From the NCBI GenBank assembly GCA_008704415.1, contig VXIS01000390.1:1-40185 (forward strand): DNA of 40,185 nucleotides. The letters run 5' to 3'. Of the stretch, positions 1-9,558 are shown piece by piece. The notes below the pieces were generated by a model, which was given only the letters and a program-made list of their open reading frames with translations, ran no database searches and was not told the DNA's origin. The number at the start of each line of letters is the position of its first letter. Within the stretch, counting starts at the first letter, position 1. A program made the translations under genes and the position numbers. The stretch comes from Sphaerosporella brunnea (lineage: Eukaryota; Ascomycota; Pezizomycetes; Pezizales; Pyronemataceae).

Positions 1-414
1 AGCTTACAGCCTTTCACCTCAGCCAGATACGTTGGATCACAGTTCAGGCGTAAAAGTCTGCGGAGATTTGCAAGCTATTTATTATCCACAAAAAGCCACC
101 GCTATCTGCAAACCATCACGCCGTGCAAAACAAAATCCAACCATCACCCGCCTGCTTCCACTTCACGAGCGCATTCTTAAACGTACCCCTTCTTTCCCTG
201 GATCTAACAGTCATGTCTCCACCCCACTACCTTCTACTGAATAGCTCCACAAGCGGCCTCATGCTCAACACTCTACATTCCTCGATCTTCAACGGGTCGT
301 TGAACATAACCGCACCCCTGCAGGCTCTTGAATCTTTTCCGGATTTAAGATTTCGACGATCTTCTTTGTGAGGCCAATAGAATCGCTCTTTCTGCAGGCC
401 CTAACAGGTGTGCA
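1..414. other. No gene seen
   Basis: The two plus-strand reading frames here are short and overlap without recognisable motifs. No repeat, tRNA or element end is visible. The stretch lies downstream of the KDZ relic on the minus strand and may be its decayed 3' flank. Confidence 0.4.
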
Positions 415-764
415 TCATGACCTCCTTTCAGAAGAGAATTTATCACTTGTTAATGGTGGATAATGATTGTCTTGTCGAAAATCTGAGAGTCTGGTCCATT
501 TAAGACTGCTGGAAGTACCGCCAAGCGACGGTGAACCCAATGCACGACTCAGCAGCACGAGACGCTGCGCATGTAAACGTAGCTGAGATCTCTCTTCTTT
601 CACACGTTGAAGATGCACCCAAGCCTCAATGCCAGCACAAATGAAGCCACACACCACCCAATCGCCATGAGCTATAAACAGATCAATGTCCTACATCTCA
701 TCGTTGTCAAGCCCGTTTTCGCGTAAATCTCCTGCGTCCAAGGATCTAACGCCAGTGACCCAAG

Positions 765-1808
765 CAGTGTTGTCAGTAGCCAGCCGGCCCGGCCGGCTGC
801 GTCGGGCTGCGTCGGGCTGATCAAAAAGCCCGGCTGGCTGTTTGGGCTGTATAATGACGGGCCGGCTGTTGGGCTGTCTGCGAACTCCAGCCGCAACGCT
901 TAAGAAAAGAAGTCAAGTGAATTGAATCAGCGCTCTAAAAAAAAAAAAAAAAAAAAAAAAAGATATTGTCCCCTTCCCCTTCCCCAAGACATCCTCTCCC
1001 GCTTGACCATCACACGTCCCAGGATGAAATCATCCCCGCTGCGTCCCAGTGACGCAGGCACTCCAGCGCCTCAACGATCTCGCAATCAAGGTGCGCCCGA
1101 CGCTCAGCAAGAGTCAGCTTTGCACAACTAAATATACGTTCTACCTCAGCTGACATTGAAGGCACTGATAGAATCTCTAGAGCCATTGTTGCTAGTCGAG
1201 GATATCTGTATTTCTTTGTCTTCCCAGACGATAAGAGATCGAAAATACTATCATCTGGTGGTTCATGGCACCAACACTCATATTCATCAAGAAGGTTTTT
1301 ATCCTGACCTGCTGCAAGAATGGTTTGCTCTGCTTGAGACTTGGTTTTGCGTGTTGGGGGACGTCCACGCTTCGCCTTGCCACTCGCTCTCGCATTTTGA
1401 GGTGACCCAGCATGGGAAGTGAGGGGGGCGTCCTGGTGAGAATCAAACATGAATTTTTTCGTGTATTTGTCAATATAATCCAGTCCATTACCAATGAAGG
1501 TCATGACAGTCTGAAACGTCTCTTTCAGCGCGGGAATTCGGGGGGCGTTTGATTCCCGCATCACTGACGAGCACTCGCGTTTAATGGCTGGCGGGGTACC
1601 CGTCAGCATGATGCAACTAGGTACTGCAGCGATGGAGGGTGCAGGTTGGAGGGGGGGGGGTCACTTCTAGAGGATGCTTGATCTCGCGTGGTGCGTCGGC
1701 GCGCCTTGCCAGCCGGGCCGCAGCCGGGCTGCTTGGGCTGTTTCGTGGGCTGATTGAACAGCCGGCCCGATCAGCCCAGGCTGTTTCGGCCGGCTACTGA
1801 CAACACTG
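765..1808. mobile_element. hAT element, family 1, copy a (deleted)
   Basis: The ends are perfect 17-bp inverted repeats: CAGTGTTGTCAGTAGCC at 765-781 and its reverse complement at 1792-1808. The 8-bp sequence gacccaag flanks it on both sides (757-764 and 1809-1816), the target-site duplication length of hAT elements. GC-rich subterminal repeats built on AGCCCGGC and GGCCGGCT lie inside both ends. The interior carries only the C-terminal part of a transposase on the minus strand, so the copy is internally deleted and non-autonomous. It sits inside the KDZ relic. Confidence 0.93.
1010..1609 (-). pseudogene. hAT transposase fragment with C-terminal dimerisation domain
   Basis: This 199-codon minus-strand frame begins at an ATG at 1609 and ends near the element's interior edge. 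Its last 60 residues form a classic hAT dimerisation domain: YPRLATMALEILSVPSMSAEVERIFS, continuing with KLTLAERRAHL and a final EALECLRHW. Residues 80-90 are a basic patch (KAKRGRPPTRK) resembling an AT-hook. Complete hAT transposases are 600-800 residues with a BED finger and an RNase H-like DDE core; both are absent, so this is the tail of a transposase in an internally deleted element. It lies wholly inside the element with CAGTGTTGTCAGTAGCC ends, so it identifies that element's superfamily. It cannot be a functional transposase, though a dimerisation-only product is conceivable. Confidence 0.85.
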
Positions 1809-1883
1809 GACCCAAGTGACCTTGTGATATTCTTGGACGAAGTTGTCCAATGCCCTACTTCGCTGTTTGAACCTATCTAGAGG

Positions 1884-2190
1884 AAGTGTTGTCAGTAGCC
1901 AGCCCAAACAGCCCGGTTGGACCGGCGGGCTACTTTAAGCAGCCGGCCCGGCCGGCTGTTTGATCAGCCCGAGTCGCAGCCCACGCAGCCGGCCCACAGT
2001 CCGGCTGATAGAGCGAGTGATCGACAGTGACGCCGTCTGGGGGAGCGTTTGTTAGCATTCTCCGAAAACGATGTCTTTTTACCCCCCTATGTCTTCCCAT
2101 CACACACGAAGCCAAACAGACTTTCGGGCTTTTTGATCAGCTTGACGCAGCCCGACGTAGCTGGCGGGCGGGCGGCTACTGACAACACTG
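1884..2190. mobile_element. hAT-derived MITE, family 1, copy b
   Basis: This 307-bp element has the same 17-bp terminal repeats as copy a: 1884-1900 (first base A instead of C) and 2174-2190. It is flanked by tctagagg (1876-1883) and tttagagg (2191-2198), a target duplication with one transition. The interior is GC-rich subterminal repeat with no transposase sequence. Excising it restores an open KDZ reading frame on the minus strand. Confidence 0.88.
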
Positions 2191-3075
2191 TTTAGAGGAG
2201 CCTTTGCTGCTTCTTGCCCAACACGGCAGTCGAGAAGCTTGAGTTCTGCGGCCCTTTCAGTGATGTGATGGATCAACTGAGTTTGGCGTTTATGCAGTGT
2301 TGACACTGCTGACCTTTATTTGTATTTGGAAAACTTCTCGCCGTCGGGATACTGCAAGGCAGGGTCATTCTTATGCTCTCCGTGCTCTTTAAACAAACGG
2401 TTTGTTTAAGCAATAGCCGCACCGCTCTTCTTGTAAGCTCTGGGCTTGAACAAAAAAAGTAGTGGTTTCAACTGGACAGGACGTTGCCGCCCTCGGCCGC
2501 AACTTCTGCCACGGTTTTCTGCAACTTCAGTGTTGACTAGTTGCTCGGCAAGTCGATTCTCCTTAGCCAGAGCCGCGTAGATGGCATCTCCAGGGTCGGT
2601 CTCAAGTTCCCTATGCTCATCGTTAGTTGGGAGCCGAGAATTCCATGAGTGTACAAGTATGTACATGTTAGTACGCGCGTGTACACGCCTTTTGGATGGA
2701 GGTTACTAATACTTGGTGAAGTACTTGACCTGATCCGATGCTTGCTGGTTGAGGTACTCGATATTGATCCGTTGTCTTGGATGAAGCCTTCCTCCTTTGT
2801 TCCTCATTTCTAGGACGGTTTCACGGAAAATTTGCTGCAGTTTAGCTGACTCTCGTTATTCAATCTGTCGTGCCTTGTTCCAGCGTCTTCCAACTTCCAA
2901 GGTTCCTTGCAAATAGTTCTAATGCCCTCCACAAAAGTGAGAGACTATATGTATCTAGCTTCTGCATTTTCCTGGGGCCACTGGAAACTTTTTTGGATGG
3001 GATGAGACGAAACATCATTGACCAATGCTGCTCAATCTCCTCTCCAACCATCAGCCCAAAGCCCTGTAGCCGAAG

Positions 3076-3500
3076 CGGTGTTCTCAACAGCCAGCCCGCC
3101 CGCCCGGCTGCGTTGGGCGGATGTGGGTTGATCAAAAAGCCCGCCCGGCTGTTTGGGCTGCAGCCCACAATGACGACAAAGACGACGACCGTGATGTAAA
3201 CTACTGCTATGAAATGAAAAGTACACCAAGATTTTCGCCGTGTAAAATGATGACTAGGAGGAGATCACGAGATAGGAGTTTAGTATAACATCACAGATCC
3301 TGATAAGTTTATCGGCGCCGATTGAACCCCGCCACTCGCAGTGACCGGTCTTCACCGGAGATCACTCAAAGCTCTGGCAGCCGGGCTGGCCCGACAGCAG
3401 GCTGGGCCGTTTGGGCTGATGCAAAAAGCCCGCCGGGCTGGCTGCTTAAAGCTGCCGGCTAAGTCCGCCCGGCTGTTTGGGCTGGCTACTGAGAACACTG
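3076..3500. mobile_element. hAT-derived MITE, family 1, copy c
   Basis: This 425-bp element has diverged ends: CGGTGTTCTCAACAGCC at 3076-3092 and GGCTACTGAGAACACTG at 3484-3500. It is flanked by a perfect 8-bp duplication, agccgaag, at 3068-3075 and 3501-3508. It has the same AGCCCGGC-type subterminal repeats as copies a and b and no transposase. It marks the boundary between the recognisable KDZ sequence to its left and an unrelated plus-strand ORF to its right. Confidence 0.88.
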
Positions 3501-3623
3501 AGCCGAAGCATACTCCAAAGAACATGGCAGGCATTTCTGCATGCGTATCTTTGGAATCTGCCGATAGCAACCTTCACTCAATGTGCATTGTCCGACAAGA
3601 GTCTCTCCAGCGCAGGAAAACCC

Positions 3624-4283
3624 ATGCAGGCGCTGCGCCGCCATCCAACGCTGCAGGTGCCGCGCTTTGCCCAAGTCGCTGTTGGGGAACCTCTGGACCT
3701 CAATCATCCACCCTACGCGGAGTGGCACGAACCACATTTTGAGGATGACACTCCGGCGTTGGAAACCATGGCGTTTTTGGAGCGCAGCATACCGGATGGC
3801 GATGGCGGATGGGATGCCTTGCGGGTGGTTGCGCTGACTTATCAGGCTCAACAATATTGCTTCATGAAGGCGTGGAGGAGAAGCAGGGGGAGGGGGATAG
3901 ATGCTGAAGGTGAAGGACGGCAAGGTCCCATCAAAGTTCTCGACAGGCGCTGGTTGTTGCCGTTGTTGAGTGAGAGATATGATTATTTCGATCAGTGGTT
4001 GGAAGAGAACTGGAAGGGCACGACGGCCTTCTCTGCTGATCACGCTAAGACCTTTAGCGGACCGAGGCCGGTTTACAATCCACTGCCCGATTGCATCGAT
4101 AGGAGTGGTATGCCTTTCCCCTTGTGGACGGCACGCCTTCACCCAAATCGCAATCTCCAGAATTCTCCCCCGGCTCTTCAATGGAGCACTTCCCATAACT
4201 CAATCGTTGCCGAATACAAAATTCCGAGCGATTTGGATAGGGTTATCCACGTCAGCGGGTTGGATCCGCAGATCCAACGATAG
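3624..4283 (+). CDS. Hypothetical protein, possibly truncated
   Basis: From the ATG at 3624 this frame runs 219 codons to a TAG at 4281; the frame is open upstream as far as the hAT insertion, so the real start could lie earlier or have been cut off. The product is acidic and tryptophan-rich, with blocks such as WHEPHFEDDTPALE, WLLPLLSERYDYFDQWLEENW and NPLPDCIDRSGMPFP. I recognise no domain, signal peptide or membrane segment. Base composition and residue content look more protein-like than the overlapping minus-strand frame, which is rich in low-complexity Pro and Gln. The stop is followed by a run of ten G, so a frameshift or an unseen intron at the 3' end is possible. It may be a host gene fragment next to the transposon cluster. 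Confidence 0.4.
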   Translation: MQALRRHPTLQVPRFAQVAVGEPLDLNHPPYAEWHEPHFEDDTPALETMAFLERSIPDGDGGWDALRVVALTYQAQQYCFMKAWRRSRGRGIDAEGEGRQGPIKVLDRRWLLPLLSERYDYFDQWLEENWKGTTAFSADHAKTFSGPRPVYNPLPDCIDRSGMPFPLWTARLHPNRNLQNSPPALQWSTSHNSIVAEYKIPSDLDRVIHVSGLDPQIQR

Positions 4284-5146
4284 ATGGGGGGGGGGGGTGG
4301 GTCGCGACCCCCCTATCTAACAATTTCTTCCACAGCGACCGGCTGGAAGAGTGTTAGAAGAATAAATTCAGTCCCTTTCTCTGTGTTCCACGGTTCACGG
4401 CCCGGTTTACCACGCTCACCCTGCCCGCCATGGACCGGCATCTCCCTTCTCTGAGCGTTAGAAGTCGTAGCATTTTCGGCCAATCTCACATGAAGCCACC
4501 CCATCTATTCGGCTTGTAACCCAAAAAATGCCACTTTCTATCCGGCAAGGATAGAGTTATGGGAAGTGCTCCGGTGAGACAATTTGTCCCGGGCCCGCCG
4601 CCCCCAATTTGACGGAGGAGATGGTGTTACGAATGAGAGGTTTTCTTTTGTTTATCAAGTTGACGTATGTACGTATGAGCCTGCGAGAACTTATACCCAA
4701 ATGCTTGCTTGCTTGCTTGATTCCCTCGAAGAAACGAAGTGAGATGATCCGTTTCGCGCTCGCAACAGAACAGCAGTATGTCCTCGAGCACTCAATCACC
4801 CGTATGTATGTACTTGCTCCCCCCACGTCGCTCGGCGGCTTTGCTCTTGCCCCCCCCCCTCCCGGTAGGAGGATAGGCCTCATTATATAAATGGGGGTCT
4901 CCATCTGGGAGGTCACCGGCGGTATAAACACCCGTAGCTCAGATCCCACTGCTCGGTAGTCCTGGAGAGGTGCTTCCTCATTGAGGAAACACGTCCATCT
5001 CTTCCGTCTCCGACGTATTCCCCATGCATCCACCCGCCATACAGAACAGGATGTCCGACGCGTTACAGGCGACCATTCCTCGTTCCATCAGCTTCTTGAC
5101 CAAGCGTTGTCAAAATTGTGCAGTTCCCCGGCCTGCTAGCCTTTGA
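4284..5146. other. No convincing gene
   Basis: A ten-base G run at 4286 is followed by non-coding-looking sequence. A TATA-like string (ttatataaat, about 4881) faces right but no clear gene follows. The 158-codon minus-strand frame over 4557-5033 has no recognisable motif and I do not accept it as a gene. Confidence 0.35.
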
Positions 5147-5398
5147 GTTCTGCCCTTTCAGGCTAATGACAGGGTCAAAAAAGGAGCATGGATTCCAAAA
5201 ACGGATCAAATTGATAGTCTGTTAGTCAGCTACCGGGAAGCCTACACCAACTTGTTGGCCGCCGACGGACTAGGTTTCACATGGAGGTGGAGTCAGAATG
5301 GGATCCCTAACCCTGGAAACAGTCGCCAAGGATGTTGGAAAGCGGTCCTAGGATCCCGAAAACATGGCTTCCCGTCCGCTCAGCCCTACTCTAGTTAA
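5147..5398 (+). pseudogene. Open frame without a start, running into 5S-like sequence
   Basis: A plus-strand frame of 83 codons is open from 5147 to a TAA at 5396 but lacks an ATG. It contains DQIDSLLVSYREAYTNLLAADG, a plausible helical segment, and is preceded by a possible intron acceptor (CCTTTCAG, ending 5161). Its last 19 codons lie in the 5S-like segment, so at most the first part could be a gene remnant. I do not recognise a family. Confidence 0.18.
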
Positions 5399-5400
5399 GC
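5341..5400 (+). rRNA. 5S rRNA, 5' half (pseudogene fragment)
   Basis: The segment contains the strongly conserved 5S core (gcttcccgtccgctcagcc at 5368-5386) followed by a ttaagc block at 5395-5400, with the upstream gtcctagga region of helix II. The extreme 5' strand of helix I is not recognisable. After ttaagc the homology stops, and the 3' half resumes about 270 bp further on. Confidence 0.65.
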
Positions 5401-5670
5401 ATGGTCTAGCTATTCGTCTACCATAGATCTCTCAGTGCTTGATTACGCAATCTCTCCTGCGCTCCTTTACATACTCCGTCTGGTGGTTTGCCCCTGTCCC
5501 TGCCCCAAACCGGCGGCTGCCTGGCTCGGCGGCTGGGCTGCTCCCCACCACGCCGGCGCCGTCGGGGGTCTTTGCACCCCGCACGTCCTCCTATCCCCGC
5601 GCCCTCCTCCTCCTCCCGGCCAGTCATTGCTAGCCACAGCCGGCATCGCTAGCCCACGGCGCGCCGTCAG

Positions 5671-5728
5671 ATATTGCGAGGTTAGTACTATGGTGGGTGA
5701 CCACGTGGGAATCCCTCGTACTGTAGTT
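5671..5728 (+). rRNA. 5S rRNA, 3' half with T-run terminator
   Basis: The sequence from gcgaggttagtactatgg through tgggtgaccacgtgggaatcc to the ctgtag end matches the 3' half of fungal 5S rRNA, including the internal control region around box C. It is directly followed by a T-run (tttttcttttt), the normal RNA polymerase III terminator. With the 5' half ending at 5400 this looks like one 5S gene split by about 270 bp of GC-rich sequence, or two separate truncated copies. Confidence 0.7.
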
Positions 5729-6548
5729 TTTCTTTTTACCTCACGGCACCGCTTGTCCGTTCTCACGACCTTTTTTTTGGTGATTGTCAGCGACGTAGTC
5801 AACGAAGATTTTGCATGTGTTGGGAGTTCTGCGGACGGAGGATGGCCTTGCGAGCTTGGGTGACTCGTCCGGACCTCAAATTGCTCGGGCGTGGAAAACG
5901 GAGCTCGTATTCTAAGAACCGACTTTGCCGCTGTTACATTCGCTGCTCCATGAATCATCACTCGCACAGCCACAACCAGTTGAGTTGCAAAGCGATAGGC
6001 GTACGTACGGGGACATACGTATATCTGCATACGCGGTCCGCATGGGATGATCCGCCTGCAAGCGTCTCTTATAGGTCCATGCAGTTTCTCAACTCCCCAC
6101 TGCCAAACGCTTTTCTTGTCTGTCGATCGTGGTTGATGCATGAGCATTCGCTGGAGCGGGGTGCCAGACGTCGCACGAGGAAAAAGTAATATCCGAAACC
6201 TGTTGTATCCGCATTCCATGCCGCACTCAGCTCGAAAACAACTGTTTGAAAGGCGCATCTCTACGCCGGTTTATGCAGGTTAGTCCATGACCGCACACTC
6301 GCATGTTCCAATGTCTGGCTTGCCGGCTGGAAGTTTTCAGCTGTAGGCGGTTCACGGGTGCATGCACGAGGATCTGAACTTTCGGTGGTGGCTTTTGGAC
6401 TCTGAAGCCTTCACAATCGACATTCCCACCGCGGTTGGTGGGTCCAAATGCGCTGTCCCCAGATGGACCAAGCAGCGCGAGAGCAGATAGGAGGGAAGGA
6501 GATAATGTCGCACCGCTTGGTGCCGCAACGGCAGTTTTCTTTGCTAAG

Positions 6549-7715
6549 CAGTGATCGACACGAGCCGAGCCAGCTCGAGCTGGAAATTCGAGCTAACGAG
6601 ACGAGCCGATCCGATCGTCCTCTACGAGCTGAGGGTGGAGGATCGGCTCGTCGCGTTTTCAGCGTGACGGGGGGGTTCTGATAGGGAGGTTGATGGGAAT
6701 GAAAATCATCGCGAGTGTTGCAGAATATAAGCAAACAGTCAAAATTGATCGCGTCACACAGAAACTTCGAGTCGTTTGTTGCTCCCTTTCCACCCGATAC
6801 TTCCTCCTACCGCATAAGCCCGCAAGCAAGAGACTCGACGGCGCGAAAAGAGTAGCAGAAAAAGGCGCGAGGTGGTGGTGGGGTGTATAGTACTGCCCGA
6901 TTCGCAGATTTCATGCAGCGCAGCCGAGATCGACCGGCAACGGCGCGCTCGGGCAGTAAAATTTCACTCGGCGCACGTTGCTATTTTTCACCCACACCTC
7001 ACGCCTTTTCCTACTACTCGTTTCGCGCCGTCGAGTCTCTTGCTCGCGGGTTGATGCGGTGCCCTTCCACCGCCCCACAACGACCAACTCCAAGCGAGCG
7101 CACCATCACCAGCAGAGCTATGGCGGTCGACGGATGCACTGCCCCTGGATGAGCGCGCTGCTTACTTTAAGAGTTATTAGGAAACTGGGGTATACTCACT
7201 GAATGCTCGCGACTATCTCTCTATGCCAGCCACAAGCGTCCCGGCTGACAATCTTTTCTCCCAAGCTGGAGATCTTGATACCAAGAAGCGAAACAGGCTC
7301 TTGGAGACCCCAAGCAGCGCTTGCTCGTCGCTCAAAAATTAGTTGGGGCAGGATTATTTGGAGCAGTGGGAAAGTGAAAGGTTATGCAAGGAGGATGCGG
7401 ACGAGATTAACAGTGGAGATGCAGTCCCGGCCACAGATACCCATCAGGAATCACTCCTAGACAGTGAGAACGATGCGGAGGTCGAGGAATTGTAGCCAGT
7501 CAGCATCCGGCTTATATCCTTAGATAATAGACCGTGAGTTGAATATTATTACCTTGAATTAACAGAGCATAAAATGTGGTAAAGCGGAAACAGCTCGAGC
7601 TGCAGCACGAGCTCACACAAAGCTCGGACGCAATCCCGAGCCTCCGCCTCTACGGGTCGAGCCAGCTCGAGTTGACCTCAAAGGATTGATTCGAGCTGGC
7701 TCGTGTCCATCACTA
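6549..7715. mobile_element. hAT-like element, family 2
   Basis: Ends: CAGTGATCGACACGAGCC at 6549 and, at the right end, the complement of TAGTGATGGACACGAGCC ending at 7715; subterminal repeats on AGCTCGAG follow inside both ends. Flanks ttgctaag (6541-6548) and ttgccaaa (7716-7723) are an 8-bp duplication with two transitions. The right copy of the segmental duplication shows the uninterrupted site (tttgccaagtagttgatg near 8955). The 1167-bp interior shows no transposase, so it is non-autonomous. Confidence 0.8.
6810..7067. repeat. Imperfect inverted repeat inside the family-2 hAT
   Basis: The left arm around 6810-6876 and the right arm around 7000-7067 are inverted copies, sharing for example gcaagagactcgacggcgcg. 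An inner pair, actgcccga (6892) and tcgggcagt (6949), extends the hairpin. It may be a separate MITE nested in the hAT or a captured foldback. Confidence 0.7.
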
Positions 7716-8043
7716 TTGCCAAATAGTTGATGTAATTACGCCATATCCCCAGCGGGGATCCATGCGAATATGATTTAAAAAACCGCGGCTGGTGGATCTC
7801 GGGTTTTCTAGAATTAGTGCTCTTGGTGCTGCCATTGGCTGCAGTCAAATTCCTAGAGTGAACAGAATTGGACTTTGGATGGGCCGGGATACCTCAGTAT
7901 TGCCGTATGTGTGAGGACAGCGCAAACAACATCGATCGTGGGGAGCTGAGCCGTCACCGGCGAGATGAAAACGGCTAGAATTCCAGCGGCTTGCGGGATG
8001 CCAGCCTAAACTGCCTCCCACGGCCATCCACCCAGCACTATTC

Positions 8044-9270
8044 AAGCGATAGGCGTACGTACATACGGGGACATTTCGACAGTGGCCCAACATACGTATA
8101 TCTTCCTACGCGATCCGCGTGGGATGCCATACATGATCCGCCTGCAAGCGTCTCTTATAGGTCCATGCAGTTTCTCAACTCTCCTCTGCCAAACGCTTTT
8201 CTTGTCTGTCGACCGTGGTTGATGCATGAGCATTCGCTGGAGCGGGGTGCCAGACGTCGCACGAGGAAAAAGTAATATCCGAAACCTGTTGTGTCCGCAT
8301 TCCATGCCGTAGACTCAGCTCGAAAACACCTGTTGTGTCCGCATTCCATGCCGTAGACTCAGCTCGAAAACACCTGTTGTGTCCGCATTCGATGCCGCTC
8401 GAAAACGCCTTTTGTGTCCGCATTCGATGCCGCAGACTCAGCTCGAAAACAACTGTTTGAAAACTGCATCACTATGCCGGTTTATGCAGCTCCTCCACAT
8501 GTTAGTCCATGACCTCACACTCGCATGTTCAGTGTCTGGCTTGCCGGGGAGATTGATGACGATATTCCCGTCCACCTCTTCATAATCAGAATTCACACAA
8601 TGTGCTCCGAAAGCGTTGCAGCGCCAGGTGTTTTCTACGTTTGGAATATGTCCGAGCCCGAAAAAGATGCCGGTCGATATAATGGACTCCACGTGCAGGC
8701 TTTTTGCCTTAGAAGAGGGCGGGCATAAGGAAGGTGCCAGCTTTTCAGCTGTGTTGCCGGTGGTTCATAGGTGCATGCCGATTGAGCACGAGGAGTTAAA
8801 CTTTCGTTGGTGGCTTCTAGACCTTCACAATCGACATTCACACCGCGGCTGGTGGGTCCAAATGCGCTGCCCCCAGATTGGTCAAGCAGCGCGAGAGCAG
8901 ACAGGAGGGAAAGAGATAATGCCGCACCGCTTGGTGCCGGAACGGCGATTTCCTTTGCCAAGTAGTTGATGTACTTACGCCATATCCCCGGCGGGGATCC
9001 ATGCGAATATGATTTAAAAACCGCGGCTAGTAGGATCTCGGGTTCTCTTGGTGCTGCCGTTGGCTGCAGTCGAATTCCTGGCGTGAACAGAATTGGACTT
9101 CGGATGGGCCGGGATATCTCAGTATTGCTGCATGTGTGAGTTAAGGAAGACAGCGCAAACAACATCGATCGTGGGGAGCTGAGCCGTCACCGGCGAGATG
9201 AAAACGGCTAGAATTCCAGTGGGCTTGCGGGGATACCAGCCTAAACTGCCTCCATCCAGCACTTTTCAAA
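8044..9270. repeat. Tandem segmental duplication, right copy (U2)
   Basis: This copy matches U1 in direct orientation from aagcgataggcgtacgtac through the gggccgggat and gacagcgcaaacaacatcgatcg blocks to ccagcact near 9265. It lacks the hAT insertion, so it preserves the pre-insertion site, and it holds an expanded 44-bp minisatellite. It ends about 165 bp upstream of the TATA box of the next gene. Confidence 0.85.
8285..8459. repeat. 44-bp minisatellite, four units
   Basis: Units start at 8285, 8329, 8373 (shortened to 35 bp) and 8408. Each begins cctgttgtgtccgcatt or a close variant and ends agctcgaaaac. The first two are identical. U1 has a single unit at about 6199. Confidence 0.85.
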
Positions 9271-9434
9271 AATAGCAAGTTTTACAGCACACACACACTC
9301 GATGGTGGTTTCCATTCTGCAATAGGCAGAGGCGGTATCCTCACTGTTTGAGTGGGGAAACAGCCATGAGTTTACGCGTCCTAGGCCTGGGCCTATGGCC
9401 ATATCATCACAGATGTCCGGAGCAAGCTGAGTGA

Positions 9435-9441
9435 TATAAAA
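9435..9441 (+). promoter_or_regulatory. TATA box (TATAAAA)
   Basis: TATAAAA lies 118 bp upstream of the ATG at 9559, a normal spacing for a fungal core promoter, and no other gene start is near. Confidence 0.55.
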
Positions 9442-9558
9442 GTGTCGGCTCTTCCATAGGGTAGATCTGGATTCACCCAAGAATATCCTCTTCTTCAATC
9501 CTCCTTAGTATCCTTCAAGTTGGTAGAACACAGCCCGAGCCCGAAGCTTCACATCGAA

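Larger units (their letters stand above)
415..3075 (-). pseudogene. KDZ-type transposase relic (C-terminal part), split by hAT insertions
   Basis: Read on the minus strand, blocks occur in the order expected for the C-terminal half of KDZ (Kyakuja-Dileera-Zisupton) transposases. Near 3060-2860 there is a GEEIEQHWS block, like the GEGxERxWS core of the family, followed by KLDTYSLSLLW and FARNLGSW. Near 2850-2700 there is a helical stretch ending in QASDQVKYFTKY. At 2630-2480 comes DAIYAALAKENRLAEQL. From 2306 a helical tail runs into the first hAT insertion. Removing the two inserts with one duplication copy each (1884-2190 and 765-1808) leaves the frame open across both junctions (APL|DRFKQR and KVTW|VTGV). 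It continues, after one TGA, into 660-415. The catalytic N-terminal half is missing or lies beyond 3500, unrecognised. Frameshifts and stops make it dead. Family assignment rests on motif order only. Confidence 0.6.
5990..8043. repeat. Tandem segmental duplication, left copy (U1), interrupted by hAT
   Basis: The sequence from aagcgataggcgtacgtac onward is repeated from 8044. U1 consists of 5990-6548 plus 7716-8043; the gap is a hAT insertion. U1 also lacks about 200 bp that the right copy has around 8550-8735, and carries one unit of a 44-bp motif that is expanded to four in the right copy. No convincing gene lies in the unit. Confidence 0.85.

Noticed and set aside
3486..4196. 236-codon minus-strand frame opposite the 3624-4283 ORF
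   Set aside because: Low-complexity Pro/Gln content and no motif. A short PKIRMQKCLPC stretch near its end could be KDZ remnant but is too weak to call.
4557..5033. 158-codon minus-strand frame
   Set aside because: No recognisable domain, unusual composition, and no promoter or intron signals.
5467..6258. 263-codon minus-strand frame
   Set aside because: It crosses the 3' half of a 5S rRNA gene and the start of a duplicated non-coding unit, so it is chance.
8438..8692. 84-codon minus-strand frame in the right duplicate
   Set aside because: Much of it is absent from the left duplicate and it shows no motif; it could be a remnant but I cannot support it.
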